A DNA stretch of 46,835 nucleotides from Verrucomicrobiota bacterium (lineage in GTDB: Bacteria; Verrucomicrobiota; Verrucomicrobiia; Limisphaerales; J093). Position numbers and translations under genes: made by a program. Under the pieces are notes generated by a model. It did no database searches. It worked only from the letters and a program-made list of their open reading frames with translations, and was not told the DNA's origin. This document shows, piece after piece, positions 16,181-24,813 of this stretch. Numbering within the stretch: position 1 is the stretch's first letter; each line of letters starts with the position of its first letter. Where the stretch lies: the NCBI GenBank assembly GCA_029556615.1, contig JAKQDD010000169.1, forward strand, positions 1-46,835, read 5' to 3'.

Positions 16181-18355
16181 TCATCCGCTCCGGCGGAAGG
16201 CGACCCAGCCGGCGGCGAGCAGGTTCAGTCCCGCGGCGAGCCCGCAGACGGCGGGGACACCGGCGAGGGGGATGAGCAATGCGCCGGCCAGGAGGGAACC
16301 GGCGCAGGCGCCGATGAGGTCGGCGGCATACAAGCGGCCGGCGGTGGCGTGGACGGTCCCTGGGTGGTCTGCCGCGGCGAGCGGGAATTCGAGTCCCACG
16401 AGGATTGCGGTGGCCAGGATCCAGCCTCCGAGGACGATAGACGTGCTCCAGGACCCTGGTGTGGCGGACTCCCAGCGGCGCAGATGATCGAGGAGCCAGG
16501 GGGTTGTGGCGGAGAGGGCGGCGATGCCGAGGGCAGCTGCTGCCAGGGTGCGGCGGGGGTGCCGGGGTGTTTGGGCAGGGGCCAGCCCTGCACCGACTGC
16601 GAGCCCGGCCATGAACACCGCCACCACGGCTGCGGCGTGTCGGTAGAGCGCGCCGTGCAGGATTTGAACGGCGAGGAGCCAGACGACCATCAGGGTGGAT
16701 CCTGCGACACCGGAGGCGAGCACGGCGGCTTCCGCCGGGGAGCGCCGCGCGAGGAACACGAGCAACAGGAGGCCGCACACCGCGAGCGTAGTGTTGGGTC
16801 GGATTTCGTACTGGGCCAGCCACTGTCTGAGGGTGAGGAAGTAGAGTCGCGGATGGAAATCCGTGTTGGGCCGAGCCGGCTGGCCGGCGGCGTCCTGGAC
16901 GGCCGCGCGGCGGTCTGCGGTCAGGGTTGCTTCGAGGTAGCTGCGTCGGAGGTATTGGACGTTGATGCCTGCAGAGTCGAGGCTGGTGGCGAGATCCGGG
17001 TTGAGCGGTCCGTCTGAGGCGAGGAACCAGACGCGATCGAGGGGTTGGAGCAGGACGTGGGCGAACACGTGGGCGGCGGTTGTGCGGGCGACCGCCAGCA
17101 TCCGGATCGTGTCGGGTCCGAGGTAACCGGCGTAATCGCCGAGCGCGAAGGCCAGGACGCCACCGGGTGCGAGTGCCTGGCGGGCTTCCTCGAAGAACTC
17201 GGCGGTGTAATAGCGATTGAACTGGGCGGTGGTGGGGGGTGGGATCTGGAGGATGACGACGTCGTAGGCGTGGCGGGCATGCCGCAGGAGGCGGCGCGCA
17301 TCGCCGGTGGCCCACCGCACGCGCGGGGAGTCTTGGGGAGTCCCGAGAAACCGGTGGCCGGCATCGAGGAGGAGGGGATCGAGCTCGACGCACGTGAGGC
17401 GGGCCTGGGGGTACTTGAGGAGCTCGGCGACGGCGCCGGTGAACGTGCCGGACACGAGGAGCACCTCGCGCGCATTGGGGCGTTGGCTCATGGCCACGTG
17501 GGCTGCGGCCTCGGCCTGTTCGAGGCTTTGGTTCGAGGCGATCGGCTGGCGATTGGCGCGCACGACGATCTGGCCTGCGTTTTCGGTGACCACGATCCGG
17601 CCGTAGACGGACTGGGCGCTGAACCGGACCTGTTCGGGCGAGAACTCGAATCGGGCGAGCCGCTGTTCGAATTGTCCGAGGACGCCGAGGGTCAGCGCGA
17701 CCGCTCCGAGCACCGCGGCTCCGGCGAGGCGCAGTCGGGTTCGGGGTCCATGCCAGAGCGCGGCGGCGGCCAGGAGGTTCAGGGTGGCCGGCACGGCGAG
17801 CAGGACGAAGTGGTCCGGGGCTCGAGCGAGGACGACGGCGAACAGGGCGCCGCCGATCACGCTGCCGATGCTGTCGGCCCCATAGACGCGCCGGATTGCA
17901 CCCGGGGCCTGCTGGGTGGAGGCGGCGATCGCACAGGCGAGTGTGAGCAGGAGACCTCCGCTGACGGCGTAGGGCGCGAGCAGTGTCAGGCTCACGCCGG
18001 TGACGTCCCAGAGGCCCAGCGTTGTGCCGCGGGTGAACCAGGAGGTTGCGACCCAGCGGAGGGCAACGACCTGCAGAGCGGGGGTGAAAGCCAGGAGCAC
18101 CAGGAGCAAGGAAAGTGTCCGGGGGGAAGTCCAACCTATTGGGAGGACCCGGCCCAGGGCGGCTCCTGCGGCGCCGAGGAGGAGCCAGGAGCCGAGCATG
18201 ACGCCGAGGACGGCTTCATTGCCGTGGGTGAGGCCCAGCATCTCGCGGAGCAGGACCATCTGGGTGACGACGCTCGAGATCCCGAGCGCCACCACAGCGT
18301 TCCGCACGGCACCTGTCAGGGACCAGGACAGGTGGCTTCGGCGGGGGCGCGCCAT
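16181..18355 (-). CDS. Fused membrane transporter-like / spermidine-synthase-like protein
   Basis: The 724-residue protein has six or more transmembrane helices in the N-terminal third (about 15-235), a cytosolic spermidine-synthase-fold domain (about 240-480) and seven or so more helices to the end. The domain shows LLVSGTFTGAVAELLKYP in place of the SAM-binding GGGDG loop, CVELDPLLLDAG, and TTAQFNRYYTAEFFEEA. In polyamine synthases an Asp-rich motif precedes that last block; here the residues are QIPPP, so ordinary aminopropyl transfer is unlikely. Such fused membrane proteins often accompany AmmeMemoRadiSam genes. It starts 9 bases after the Memo/AMMECR1 gene. Its reaction is unknown. Confidence 0.88.
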   Translation of the reverse strand: MARPRRSHLSWSLTGAVRNAVVALGISSVVTQMVLLREMLGLTHGNEAVLGVMLGSWLLLGAAGAALGRVLPIGWTSPRTLSLLLVLLAFTPALQVVALRWVATSWFTRGTTLGLWDVTGVSLTLLAPYAVSGGLLLTLACAIAASTQQAPGAIRRVYGADSIGSVIGGALFAVVLARAPDHFVLLAVPATLNLLAAAALWHGPRTRLRLAGAAVLGAVALTLGVLGQFEQRLARFEFSPEQVRFSAQSVYGRIVVTENAGQIVVRANRQPIASNQSLEQAEAAAHVAMSQRPNAREVLLVSGTFTGAVAELLKYPQARLTCVELDPLLLDAGHRFLGTPQDSPRVRWATGDARRLLRHARHAYDVVILQIPPPTTAQFNRYYTAEFFEEARQALAPGGVLAFALGDYAGYLGPDTIRMLAVARTTAAHVFAHVLLQPLDRVWFLASDGPLNPDLATSLDSAGINVQYLRRSYLEATLTADRRAAVQDAAGQPARPNTDFHPRLYFLTLRQWLAQYEIRPNTTLAVCGLLLLVFLARRSPAEAAVLASGVAGSTLMVVWLLAVQILHGALYRHAAAVVAVFMAGLAVGAGLAPAQTPRHPRRTLAAAALGIAALSATTPWLLDHLRRWESATPGSWSTSIVLGGWILATAILVGLEFPLAAADHPGTVHATAGRLYAADLIGACAGSLLAGALLIPLAGVPAVCGLAAGLNLLAAGWVAFRRSG

Positions 18356-18364
18356 CCGGGGGCC

Positions 18365-19963
18365 TCAAGGTTGCGGTGCCGGCTGTTTGAAGGCCTCGAC
18401 CTGGTAGGTTTGCACCCGGGTGCCTTCCCGGCGCCAATCCTCCGGATCGCGCTGCGCCTTTTGCGAGAGGGACCGGAGGAACTGTTCCTTATCGGGGACT
18501 TGTTCCCAGACCTGGGGCAGGTAGGTGGCGGTGGAACTGCCGATCTGGAGGATGACGCCGTCGCGGTGGGGCTGCAGTTTGGCGAGCAAGTCCTCGGGGG
18601 AGGTGAACGCGAGCGGGCGCGGTTCGGTGAGCACGCTGATCTCGATCTCGATGCGGTCGACTTCGGAAGGTCCGACCGGGGGGAATCGGGGGTCGCGGAG
18701 GGCGGCATTGCGGGCGTTATCGCGGACAGCCTCGCAGAGGGGGCCGCGGGGCTGGAGGTTGCCGATGCAGCCGCGGAGGCTGCCATCGAGGGTGAGAGTG
18801 ACGAAGCACCCACGCGGGGCGCTCAAGGCGCCGGGGTACTCCCGCGGGTCGATCTCGGGAAGGGGGCGGTCCGCGGTGACGGCGGCGAGGGTTTGTCGGG
18901 CCAGGCGCAGGAGGCGCTGGCGGTCCTCGGGCGTGCAGGCGTCGTGGGAGGGCGGTGTGGCTCCCGCGTCGGAGAAGGCGAGCGCGGCGTAGCCGACGAC
19001 GCGGCTTTTGTCCCCGCCGGTGTCCCCGCTATTTCGATAGTCGAGCAGGGCAGGCTTCCAGTGCCGGCTTCGAGCCAGGTGCATCAACGTGAGGATGGGG
19101 CCGCGTCCGCAAGCCTCCTGAGCGGCCATTTGCTCCGTGTCGAGCCGGAGGATGGCATCGGTGCACTGCGCGTCGAGGGTTCGGGCGGCTTGGTCGGGGT
19201 GAAAATGGCTCAAGTCGGAGCTGACGACAATGAGGGTTTGGGGGTCGAGGTGTTTGCCCAGACCCTGGGCGACTGCGGCCGGGTCGACGTCGCCCATCAC
19301 GATCGTGAGAAGGCGGAACTTGCCGAGGGCCCGTTGGAGGAAGGGGACTTGGACTTCGTCCGAATGTTCCCAGGTATCGGGGGACTCGGTACCGTCTGGC
19401 GGGATCGGGCGCGAGGATTGGCGTGCCCAAGTGGGTCGCTGGACCCGGCAGGGGCCTTCCCGGATGAACGGCGGCGACTGCACGAGTTTCTCGGCGAGAT
19501 CGCGCGCGACGGGCACGTCGCCGAGCGGGGTGCGGAAGACGTCGGCGGAGGAGACGCACGCGCCGCGGAAGCCGGCGTAATGACTTGGGGCCAGGACGAT
19601 GACGGTGTGGACGGGGGCGTGCTTGAGGAGGGCGTAAGCATGGGCTGCGGTTGGGCCCGAGTAGGTGTAGCCTGCGTGGGGGCAGATCACGGCTCGCAAG
19701 CCCTGGACAGGCGTCGGTTGGACACTGGCGAGCAGGCGGTCGATGACCCGGCCCAGCTCCGCGGGGTCCCTGGGGTAGAAGAGGCCGGCGACGGCGGGTT
19801 CGCGCACCCGGGTCGATGGGGAGCTGTCCGGCGGTGTGGGATTGCCGTCATCTGGCGCGGCTGGTTCGAGTGGTTTGGCTTGGGACATGGCGATCGAGAG
19901 GATTGCGGCGGCGAGCGTGCAGGTTCGTGCGGAGCAGCGGGACTTCGGGATCATGGGCTTCAT
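18365..19963 (-). CDS. Memo-AMMECR1 fusion protein with signal peptide
   Basis: This fuses components B and A of the AmmeMemoRadiSam system. Residues about 53-335 are a Memo domain (MEMO1/extradiol dioxygenase-like fold): VREPAVAGLFYP, ICPHAGYTYSGP with His96, LAPSHYAGF, EHSDEVQVPFLQ, VVSSDLSHFH and a final VGYAALAFS. Residues about 345-520 are AMMECR1: RGCFVTLTLDGSLRGCIGNL, PRFPPVGPSEVDRIEIEISV and GVILQIG. Before Memo comes a signal-peptide-like leader (CTLAAAILSIAMSQA, about 15-29) and a Pro-rich linker, so the protein may be exported, unlike the usual cytoplasmic form. ATG 19963 overlaps the glycosidase gene's stop by 4 bases; the open frame upstream belongs to another reading frame's territory. 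Substrate unknown. Confidence 0.9.
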   Translation of the reverse strand: MKPMIPKSRCSARTCTLAAAILSIAMSQAKPLEPAAPDDGNPTPPDSSPSTRVREPAVAGLFYPRDPAELGRVIDRLLASVQPTPVQGLRAVICPHAGYTYSGPTAAHAYALLKHAPVHTVIVLAPSHYAGFRGACVSSADVFRTPLGDVPVARDLAEKLVQSPPFIREGPCRVQRPTWARQSSRPIPPDGTESPDTWEHSDEVQVPFLQRALGKFRLLTIVMGDVDPAAVAQGLGKHLDPQTLIVVSSDLSHFHPDQAARTLDAQCTDAILRLDTEQMAAQEACGRGPILTLMHLARSRHWKPALLDYRNSGDTGGDKSRVVGYAALAFSDAGATPPSHDACTPEDRQRLLRLARQTLAAVTADRPLPEIDPREYPGALSAPRGCFVTLTLDGSLRGCIGNLQPRGPLCEAVRDNARNAALRDPRFPPVGPSEVDRIEIEISVLTEPRPLAFTSPEDLLAKLQPHRDGVILQIGSSTATYLPQVWEQVPDKEQFLRSLSQKAQRDPEDWRREGTRVQTYQVEAFKQPAPQP

Positions 19964-22041
19964 TGGCAGTCCTTCCAGACCTGTCCAAGGCGTTGCCGCT
20001 GGGGGTTGGCACTGGCGGCGTACGACTCGAGGAGGGTGTTGAGGCCCTTGGCGAGTTTGCTGACGGTGTCGATGTAGAGTTCGTCGGCGGCCTGTTGGGA
20101 GGCCGGATTGGGGAGCCGGGGGAGGGTGCCCAGCTCGAGCCGACGGAATCGGGCGTGGGCGACGGCGAGGCAATCGAGTGCGAGCCGGGCGTGGGCCGCC
20201 TCGTAGGAATCGACGAGGCCCTGTTCGGTCAGGCGGCGATGGAACTTCTGCAAGGTTCTTGCCTGGCGGAGGAGGGAGTCGACGGTGGTGGGCGATGCTT
20301 GTTGGTTGGTGGAAGCGTGGGGCTGCCATTGTTGCCAGGCGGAGTCGTGAGGGGGAAGGTGGGGTGTATTGGGGCCGATTGGGGGCGGGTTGAAGCCATT
20401 GTGGCTTGCGTTGCCGAGGGCGATCTCGATGGCCGCGCGGGGGGGCAGGGCGTCGAAGGGGAGGACCACGGCTTGAGCGTCGAAGTCGGTCCAGGGCCTG
20501 CTGTTGACGGCGACGGAAGTGATGGGGCCGGTGCCGGTGGTGGCAAGGTAGAGTTGTTTGGCGCCGAACCGGACAGGGAAGCGTTGTTCGAGTCGGGTGA
20601 CCCCTTGGGGGATGTGGGGTCGGAGGATGAGACTGTCTGCGCGGTAGAGGTACTCGAAGAGGCCCCGGACGAACGCCGCCGGGGGACCGAATGCGTCGTA
20701 GGTGAGATTGACCGGCTGCCCGGGCTGATAGACGTCGCTGCCGAACCTGACGAGGGGATTATCGAGTCGGAACCGACGGGCGAACCCGAGCAGGGTACGC
20801 ATCGAGCGGCGGGCGTCCTCGTGGTGACCGAGCCGGTAATAGCCGAGGATCATGCGGGCTTCGCAGGTGGACCAATGGCCGCCGTTGATCCAAGTGCCGA
20901 ACGCCCAGAGGCCCTCGGGTTTCTCGTACATGTCGTCGTAGGAGGGGTAGTTGGGGAGGATGAAGTGATGGGGCCGGAGTTCGGGGATCGAGGCGATTCG
21001 GGCGAAGATGCGGCGGGCCTGGGGATCCTCGACGACGCGGAAGGCGATGGCGTCGTGGTTGGGTGAGGCTTCGAAGTAGCCATGCCGTGGGGCGCCGAAG
21101 ACGCCGTGGCGGGTGCCATCGGGATCGAGCGAGCGGATGAGGTAACCTTCGTCGGTCACGAGGTGGTCAAGGCCTTGGCGGGCGTTGTCGCGTCGCCGGG
21201 CGAAGAGCCGGGCGGCCTCGGGTCGGCCGGCGAGGATTTCGAGTTCGATGAGGCGGTCGAGGGCGGCGATGGTGGTGACGGAGAGGCCGGCGAGGTAGGC
21301 CTTGCCGTAGGTGCCGTCGGGTTTCTTCCAGCCGGCGTAGCTGGGAGCCAGCAAGTTGGCGGCCGGGCCGGCGAGGAAGAGGTGGTTGGTGGGGTCGTGT
21401 CGGGTTTCGATGAAGTGTGCGCAGCGTTCGAGTTGGGGGAGGCGGGCTTGGATGGCCTGGGGGTCGCGGCCGATGAGGAGGAGTTCGGCTTCGAGCAGGA
21501 GGCCGGCGGCGGTGAATTCGAGGCCCCAATCGTGGATATCGGTCCGTCCGTCGCCCTGGCGATAGACGACCCAGCCGGGGCGTGCGGCGTCGCAGAGGCA
21601 ACCGTCGGGGGCGACCCAGTTGAATGGCGGCGGGGCGCCGACGCGTTGGCCATCGCCCATTTGGTCGAACCAGAGGGCCTGGGAATTCTCGAGGAAGGTG
21701 ACGAAGGGTTCCTGGAGGAACGGAAGGGCGGCGTAGGTGGTTCCGTAGCTGTTTTGGATCCACCAGGCGTCCCAGGTGGGGCCCTCGACCAGTCCGTTCC
21801 AGGCGGGAATGTAGAGCATCGCCAGATGCTGCAGGTCCGGGTTCGGGGCGAACATGCCGCGGGCCGTGTCGAGCAATTGGAGATAATCCACATCGCCGGA
21901 GCCGGCATAGAAAGCGCCTTGGAACTCCGGTTCACGGGCGGCTGCGGCCTCGGGAGCCGCAGGCTGCAGAAGGGCGAATCCCAGGCTCGCGATCAGGAGC
22001 GGGGAACGAAGGAGAAAGGACGACAGCAACGGGTGTTTCAC
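19960..22041 (-). CDS. Secreted six-hairpin glycosidase-like protein
   Basis: The start is GTG 22041, which overlaps the stop of the upstream PQQ-type gene by 4 bases (GTGA) and gives 693 residues. A signal peptide covers about 1-32 (LLIASLGFALLQPAAPEAAAA). The main region (about 45-490) looks like an (alpha/alpha)6 barrel of the six-hairpin glycosidase superfamily: TWDAWWIQNSYGTTYAALPF, DWGLEFTAAGLLLEAELL, GLWAFGTWINGGHWSTCEAR and FGSDVYQPGQPVNLTYDAFG. A beta domain follows and the last 150 residues are mainly helical. It probably cleaves or binds a polysaccharide outside the cytoplasm. No specific family is claimed. Coupling with the PQQ-propeller and AmmeMemo genes is by 4-base overlaps on both sides, an unexpected association. 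Confidence 0.78.
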   Translation of the reverse strand: MKHPLLSSFLLRSPLLIASLGFALLQPAAPEAAAAREPEFQGAFYAGSGDVDYLQLLDTARGMFAPNPDLQHLAMLYIPAWNGLVEGPTWDAWWIQNSYGTTYAALPFLQEPFVTFLENSQALWFDQMGDGQRVGAPPPFNWVAPDGCLCDAARPGWVVYRQGDGRTDIHDWGLEFTAAGLLLEAELLLIGRDPQAIQARLPQLERCAHFIETRHDPTNHLFLAGPAANLLAPSYAGWKKPDGTYGKAYLAGLSVTTIAALDRLIELEILAGRPEAARLFARRRDNARQGLDHLVTDEGYLIRSLDPDGTRHGVFGAPRHGYFEASPNHDAIAFRVVEDPQARRIFARIASIPELRPHHFILPNYPSYDDMYEKPEGLWAFGTWINGGHWSTCEARMILGYYRLGHHEDARRSMRTLLGFARRFRLDNPLVRFGSDVYQPGQPVNLTYDAFGPPAAFVRGLFEYLYRADSLILRPHIPQGVTRLEQRFPVRFGAKQLYLATTGTGPITSVAVNSRPWTDFDAQAVVLPFDALPPRAAIEIALGNASHNGFNPPPIGPNTPHLPPHDSAWQQWQPHASTNQQASPTTVDSLLRQARTLQKFHRRLTEQGLVDSYEAAHARLALDCLAVAHARFRRLELGTLPRLPNPASQQAADELYIDTVSKLAKGLNTLLESYAASANPQRQRLGQVWKDCQ

Positions 22042-23309
22042 GGTGTTTTGAGGTCGTAGCACCAGAGCATGGCGTGGTCGCGGAGGTAGAGACGGCCATG
22101 GGCGACCACGGGGTAAGCCCAGGCTTTCTCCATGGGACTCTTGCGTTTGGGGGCATCGGGCGGGGTGAAGCGGCCATGCTCGCGGTAGCCTTCCGGGGTT
22201 GCCTCGGCCAGGGCGACCTCGCCGTTTTCGCCGTGCAGATAGAGCCGGCCATCGGCGAGGCAAAGGGACGCGGCGCCGAGGGCGCGTTCCTCCCAGCGGA
22301 GAGTGCCGGTGGCGAGCTCGGTGCAGACGAGGGCTTGGCCGGTGGTGCCGTAGAGATGGTCGTCAAGGGGGACTGAACCACCGATCGCGGTGGGGAACTT
22401 GGGCGAGAACGCGATCTCCTCGGCTGCTGCGGCGGTCAATCTCAGAATGGCGCCTCCGGTTCCGGCCCCTGCAGTGAAGAGAAAACCCTTATGAAACACA
22501 GGGCTGGGGATGTTCGCGTTGAATTTGCTGACCGTTTTGTCGTAGCGCCAGAGAAGCTTGCCGGTGGCGGCATCGATGCCGACGAGTCCCTTTTGCAGCA
22601 TCTGGACGATCTGGCGGGTGCCGCCCACGGCGGCGAGGATGGGAGAGGAGTAGGCGGCTTCGATGTTGCCCGGCAAGGGGCATTTCCAGGCGATCTCGCC
22701 GGTGGTTTTCCTGAGGGCGACCACCGTGGCCTCGCTCCCTCCCGGGGTGCAGATCAGGTGGTCGCCGTCGACGAGCGGCGACTCGGCATAGGCCCAGGTG
22801 CCGGGTTTGCCGGCGAGCTCCGTGCGGAGTTGTTTGCGCCATTGGATCTGGCCGGTGGCGGTGTCGAGGCAGGCGAGATCGCCGTCGGATCCGAGGGCGT
22901 AGAGGCGGGCGCCTTCGACCGTCGGGGTGGAGCGCGCGGCGGGGAACTTGGGTTCCTGATTGGGTTGTCCGACGTTACCGAGGCGCGTGCGCCAAAGGCG
23001 TTTGCCGTCCGCGGTGGCGAGCGCGAGGACCGCCTCGTCTTCGAGACCCTCATTGCCGAGCAGGTAAAGGTGTTGTCCGGCGACGGCCGGGGTCGAGTAT
23101 CCGGAGCCGCAATCGCGTGCTTGCCAGAGGAGGCGGGGACCTTCCTTGGACCATTGCTGGAGCAGACCTTTCTCGCCAGAGACGCCGTTGCGCAGCGGGC
23201 CGCGCCACTGGGGCCAATCCTCGGCCCCGAGCCGGGCGGGGGCCGACAGCAGAACGATCTCGAGGATGAGGACGGGGATCAGGGGGCGACGGGCGAAGAG
23301 GGTTTTCAT
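22038..23309 (-). CDS. Secreted PQQ-type beta-propeller protein
   Basis: The 423-residue protein begins at ATG 23309 with a signal peptide (LIPVLILEIVLLSAPARLGA, about 8-28), then DWPQWRGP, the usual start of the planctomycete/verrucomicrobial outer-membrane-assembly-like propellers. Blade motifs recur: GKRLWRTRLG, ATGQIQWRKQL, TGEIAWKCPLPG, ATGKLLWRYD, TGTLRWEERALG. No dehydrogenase catalytic Asp/Ca site or haem motif is apparent, so it is more likely a binding or scaffold propeller (BamB-like fold) than an alcohol dehydrogenase. It is the first gene of the six-gene operon that ends with amrS. Confidence 0.87.
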   Translation of the reverse strand: MKTLFARRPLIPVLILEIVLLSAPARLGAEDWPQWRGPLRNGVSGEKGLLQQWSKEGPRLLWQARDCGSGYSTPAVAGQHLYLLGNEGLEDEAVLALATADGKRLWRTRLGNVGQPNQEPKFPAARSTPTVEGARLYALGSDGDLACLDTATGQIQWRKQLRTELAGKPGTWAYAESPLVDGDHLICTPGGSEATVVALRKTTGEIAWKCPLPGNIEAAYSSPILAAVGGTRQIVQMLQKGLVGIDAATGKLLWRYDKTVSKFNANIPSPVFHKGFLFTAGAGTGGAILRLTAAAAEEIAFSPKFPTAIGGSVPLDDHLYGTTGQALVCTELATGTLRWEERALGAASLCLADGRLYLHGENGEVALAEATPEGYREHGRFTPPDAPKRKSPMEKAWAYPVVAHGRLYLRDHAMLWCYDLKTP

Positions 23310-23621
23310 GGCGGTGGTGTCGGCTGTTGGAGTAGCACGGGGCGGGGTGGGGGTGCAAGCCATCAAGCGCGGCCCGGATCCTCGCTTAAGGGCTGCGGCT
23401 CGAACCTGCACCATTGGCTTCTGGTGGGTTTTGGCCTTGATCGGCGCGTGCGCTGTCGGCTCCGGGGAGGCCCGCCCGCTCGCGGATTTGGGCGCGGTCC
23501 CCGCGGCGCCGAACAGCGGACCTGGCGGAGTCCGCGACGGCTCTTTCAGCGCCGTTCACCCGGCATGGGCAGTGCGTCGGGCGCCGCCAAGGTAGCAGTG
23601 GTTCGGCTCACGACAAGTCGG
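23310..23621. other. Divergent intergenic region
   Basis: It separates the minus-strand PQQ-propeller operon from the plus-strand radical SAM gene and should hold both promoters. No convincing -10/-35 pair was found. A plus-strand open frame here (ending 23595) includes a hydrophobic WWVLALIGACAVG run that looks like a leader, but it has no credible start or ribosome site and is not called. Confidence 0.5.
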
Positions 23622-24800
23622 ATGCCGCAGGCCAAAGAAACCTCGTCAACCACGATCGCGGCAAGTAGGGTGGCGACGCTGACCGAGGCCTCTGGCGCAT
23701 TGCCTGTGAATTCCGCAGCCAGTTTCCTGCATCACTTGTGTCTCGACCGGGCGGACCGCTGGTATCCGTTGCTGGCGGTCCATTACCTGACTTACGCCTG
23801 CCGTTTCCGGTGCCCGTATTGTAGCAATGGGGAGGGGAGGCCCTATCCCACAATGCCCTCGCCAGCGTTGCCCGGGTCGAGAGTCCTGGAGTTGCTGCGG
23901 ATCATCCGGTCTCACAGCGACCACCTCGTCCTCACCGGCGGCGAACCGCTGGAGCATCCGGATGTTGCGGAGGTGCTCGAGGGGCTGAAACCGCTGAAGT
24001 TTCGGGGTGTCATCCTGACCACAAACGGACAAGGGTTGGAGCCGGTCCTGCCTGCTGTGGCAAGGAGCGTCCGGTATCTCGTCTGCAGCCTGCAAACCCT
24101 CGATTCCCGGAAAGGCGATCTGGGATACGGATCCGTGCCGGGGACACATGAGCGCATCCTCGAGAACATCGACCGGGCCGCCCGCTGGCCCGGCCGCAGA
24201 TTCGAGATCATCATCTCCTCCGTGGTGACGCCCGGCCGGATTGCCGAGCTTTACGGCGTGTATCGCTACGCGCAGGAACGCGGGTTTCGACTGGCCGCGT
24301 GCCCACAACTGGTCGGTGTCAAGGCGCACGCCGACCTGGCGCGGAGCGGCGAGTACCGGGCGTTCTTCAATTTCCTCATCGCCGAGAAGAAGCGAGGGGC
24401 CCGTATTCAGGGCACGGTGGACTACCTCGAACACCTGCGGGACTTGCGGAAGTTCTCCTGTCGTCCGTTCGCCCTGTTGGTTGTGGATCCGACCGGACAG
24501 GTGTTCTACCCCTGCCTGGAACTGGGCCGGTTCGCCGGGAACCTGTTCGAAGAGCCCGATCTTCACCGGTTGCGCCTGCGGGGCGCGGCGAAGCACGGTC
24601 CGCAGCCTGATTGCGACACGCGATGCCACTCCGCGTGCGCGCTGGGCTTCTCCCGATTGCTGGCGAATCCGCTCTCGGGGTTGCACGAGGCGGTATGCTG
24701 GGGCAGGGGATGGTGGGGAGGACTGTCTCGGCCGAAGCCCGGTCCCCGGGCGCCTGAGGGCCGTCTGGCCTCCACGGCCCCCCTGTCCCGCGCCTTGTGA
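23622..24800 (+). CDS. Radical SAM enzyme with SPASM-like C-terminus
   Basis: CRFRCPYC (Cys60, 64, 67) is the SAM-cluster motif, followed by VLTGGEPLEHPDV (the GGE SAM-binding strand) and a TTNGQG strand. The C-terminal part has CRPFALLVVDPTGQVFYPC and CDTRCHSACALG, a cysteine set that could hold auxiliary iron-sulfur clusters. About 392 residues from ATG 23622; that ATG lacks a good ribosome site and later GTG starts are possible. It converges on the end of the thirteen-gene lipid operon, 13 bases away, and shares its radical SAM theme, so it may act in the same pathway, but it is not co-transcribed. Substrate unknown. Confidence 0.82.
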   Translation: MPQAKETSSTTIAASRVATLTEASGALPVNSAASFLHHLCLDRADRWYPLLAVHYLTYACRFRCPYCSNGEGRPYPTMPSPALPGSRVLELLRIIRSHSDHLVLTGGEPLEHPDVAEVLEGLKPLKFRGVILTTNGQGLEPVLPAVARSVRYLVCSLQTLDSRKGDLGYGSVPGTHERILENIDRAARWPGRRFEIIISSVVTPGRIAELYGVYRYAQERGFRLAACPQLVGVKAHADLARSGEYRAFFNFLIAEKKRGARIQGTVDYLEHLRDLRKFSCRPFALLVVDPTGQVFYPCLELGRFAGNLFEEPDLHRLRLRGAAKHGPQPDCDTRCHSACALGFSRLLANPLSGLHEAVCWGRGWWGGLSRPKPGPRAPEGRLASTAPLSRAL

Positions 24801-24813
24801 CCGTCTTGAGGCA

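Noticed and set aside
23393..23595. Small secreted protein with a WWVLALIGACAVG leader
   Set aside because: No start codon with a ribosome site fits; the remaining residues are low-complexity and the frame is probably chance in a divergent promoter region.
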